64,000 nucleotides of DNA from a bacterium. GTDB lineage: Bacteria; Babelota; Babeliae; Babelales; Vermiphilaceae. Location: NCBI GenBank assembly GCA_016699125.1, contig CP064961.1:806001-870000 (forward strand), in the 5' to 3' direction. Positions within the stretch are counted from its first letter, which is position 1, and each line of letters starts with the position of its first letter. Both the position numbers and the translations under genes were made by a program. Positions 62,777 to 64,000 of the stretch are shown here, piece by piece. The notes below the pieces were generated by a model, which worked only from the letters and a program-made list of their open reading frames with translations, was not told where the DNA came from and ran no database searches.

Positions 62777-63916
62777 TTATTCTATGACTTTATCTAAAAG
62801 CTCTCTTACCGTGTCTGACCCATTCTTTTTTTCAAAAAACTGCATATTATTTTTATAAATATTGGAGCTGTTATTTTCTTTTTGCAAAACATTCACAAGG
62901 AGCTGAGGAACATCTTTTAAAGAATGGATAATTGAGCCAAACTCATTTTTTTCAACAAAATCCTGATTTTTCTGCTCCCAAAAAATAACTTCCGAGGTTG
63001 CATCTAAAAACATAGGCAGGTCCATATATAATGCTTCACTTATACTAATCCCCCCAGATTTAGTTATAAGTACTGTTGCAATTGACATTAATTGTGGAAT
63101 AAAGGGAGTAAAATCAAAAATTGAACATGTTATCAACGGTTCAAACTGAATGTGCCTTACTTTTTGTCGTAAGGTTGCATTTGCTCCAAGTACAATTATC
63201 AGATGAAAAGAAAGATTTTTGATTTTTGCTAGCATTTTCACATAATCAATAATAGAAGTCGAACCTTGTGAACCCATTAATAAAAGTACAACAGGTTTTG
63301 CTTGTGGAATTGAAAAACGGCTACGAACTGCATATTGATCGTGTGAAACAAAAAAACTTGATTTTAAAGCGACACCGCTTAATATAATCTGATTTGGCAA
63401 AACACCTTTTGCGATCGCATAGTCATAGACATACATATCATAAATGGGAATTAAAAAGTAAAATTTTTCATACGATATTTTTTCAATATTATAAAAAAAA
63501 TGTGATAATTCAATGTCTGTTGGCATGAGAAAGAATGGAATATTTAACTCCTTTGCGATTGCCACAAAGTGATCGTTAAACCAGGGAATGACAGAAATAA
63601 TACATTTTGGACGTTCTTTTATTATCGCATTTTTAATTTTTTTATGAATAAAATAATGCAACAGATTGAACACTTTTAAGCTTGGTTTGAAAGTCTTATT
63701 TAAAAAACGTGTCATTCGATTACGAATCAAAAAACCGTAATATGTTTCAGCATTTTGAAAGCCAAAACTAAGGATTCTTATAGGATCAAACCAGCGAATA
63801 ATATCAAGAAAAATATTCATTACTCTGATGTTATACTGTTGGCCTAACTGTTCTTTCAATGATGCACTTATGGTATTATGACCACCAATACAGGTGAAAA
63901 TAATCACTTTTTTCAC
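62777..63916 (-). CDS. MurG/MGDG-synthase-like glycosyltransferase (GT28)
   Basis: 379 residues from GTG 63916 (AGGAG 8 nt upstream); the longer frame to 63949 is not supported. N-terminal domain with G-G-H-N-T (usual G-G-H), C-terminal domain with L-M-G-S-Q-G-S-T and a donor site of the form T-K-S-G-G-I-S-I-S-E-A. These match processive diacylglycerol glucosyltransferases and MurG. Probably a glycolipid synthase; the acceptor is inferred. It starts 17 bases after the mnmE stop. Confidence 0.82.
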   Translation of the reverse strand: MKKVIIFTCIGGHNTISASLKEQLGQQYNIRVMNIFLDIIRWFDPIRILSFGFQNAETYYGFLIRNRMTRFLNKTFKPSLKVFNLLHYFIHKKIKNAIIKERPKCIISVIPWFNDHFVAIAKELNIPFFLMPTDIELSHFFYNIEKISYEKFYFLIPIYDMYVYDYAIAKGVLPNQIILSGVALKSSFFVSHDQYAVRSRFSIPQAKPVVLLLMGSQGSTSIIDYVKMLAKIKNLSFHLIIVLGANATLRQKVRHIQFEPLITCSIFDFTPFIPQLMSIATVLITKSGGISISEALYMDLPMFLDATSEVIFWEQKNQDFVEKNEFGSIIHSLKDVPQLLVNVLQKENNSSNIYKNNMQFFEKKNGSDTVRELLDKVIE

Positions 63917-63933
63917 AACTAATGCTCCTATGT

Positions 63934-64000
63934 TTACTTGCCAACACAAAAGGTTGCAAAAACACGATCCATCACCTGTTCATTTATTGTTTTTCCAGTT
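63934..64000 (-). CDS. mnmE: 3' end of mnmE (tRNA modification GTPase), partial
   Basis: Minus strand: T-G-K-T-I-N-E-Q-V-M-D-R-V-F-A-T-F-C-V-G-K-stop. The last residues match the invariant MnmE ending F-C-I-G-K with its farnesyl/cluster-independent catalytic Cys. It runs off the right edge of the window. It is the upstream neighbour of the glycosyltransferase gene. Confidence 0.82.
   Translation of the reverse strand, partial: TGKTINEQVMDRVFATFCVGK

Overview
The window is AT-rich bacterial DNA that looks like an endosymbiont or parasite chromosome. My best guess is Candidatus Dependentiae (TM6, Babeliales). This rests on three things: the mix of conserved genes, the very high share of signal-peptide proteins that match no family I recognise, and the signs of host dependence (peptide, drug/metabolite and sugar transporters; few biosynthetic genes). 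No rRNA gene is present, so the phylum assignment is inference. Translation uses the standard bacterial code, with clear AAGGA/AGGAG ribosome binding sites about 5-9 nt before most starts.

Layout. 1-9.6 kb: secreted and membrane unknowns, uppS-gpsA, a HAD/PASTA pair, RNase P RNA overlapping the end of a membrane-protein gene, thioredoxin and a PLD-family nuclease. 9.7-12.7 kb: a decayed patch, with an IS5-family element inserted cleanly into a small secreted-protein gene and another secreted-protein remnant. 13-24.8 kb: housekeeping genes (MutY-like glycosylase, DNA polymerase III delta', thymidylate kinase, ferredoxin plus acyl-CoA ligase, Lon, an ABC ATPase, MurJ, Nudix) around two large secreted unknowns. 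24.8-28.3 kb: tandem copies of a tiny membrane-peptide gene, divergent from a broken gene for a multi-TM protein with a degenerate sigma-54-activator-like domain and a Fis-type HTH. 28.5-34.6 kb: a metallopeptidase-like secreted protein and a four-gene operon (55-aa basic protein, secreted protein, beta-barrel-like protein, esterase). 34.7-47 kb: SufU, HIT, OPT-like and EamA transporters, many secreted unknowns including tandem paralogues, an IS200-like element, RluD and MgtE. 47.1-50.7 kb: tRNA-Lys, tRNA-Glu and groES-groEL. 50.7-64 kb: TspO, methyltransferase, paired secreted beta-helix-like proteins, AlkD-like glycosylase, SemiSWEET, coiled-coil secreted protein, RNase E/G, an OmpA-like lipoprotein, an MGDG/MurG-type glycosyltransferase and the 3' end of mnmE at the right edge.

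The conserved genes support cell-envelope lipid and peptidoglycan precursor handling (UppS, GpsA, MurJ, glycosyltransferase, OmpA/Pal), protein quality control (Lon, GroESL, thioredoxin), RNA maturation (RNase P, RNase E/G, RluD, MnmE) and uptake of host metabolites. All conserved genes are open, whereas at least six accessory loci carry frameshifts or stops, often at homopolymers. That fits ongoing decay or phase switching better than uniform sequencing error, though error is not excluded. The most interesting candidate system is the peptide-gene array facing the membrane-bound regulator at 24.9-28.3 kb.
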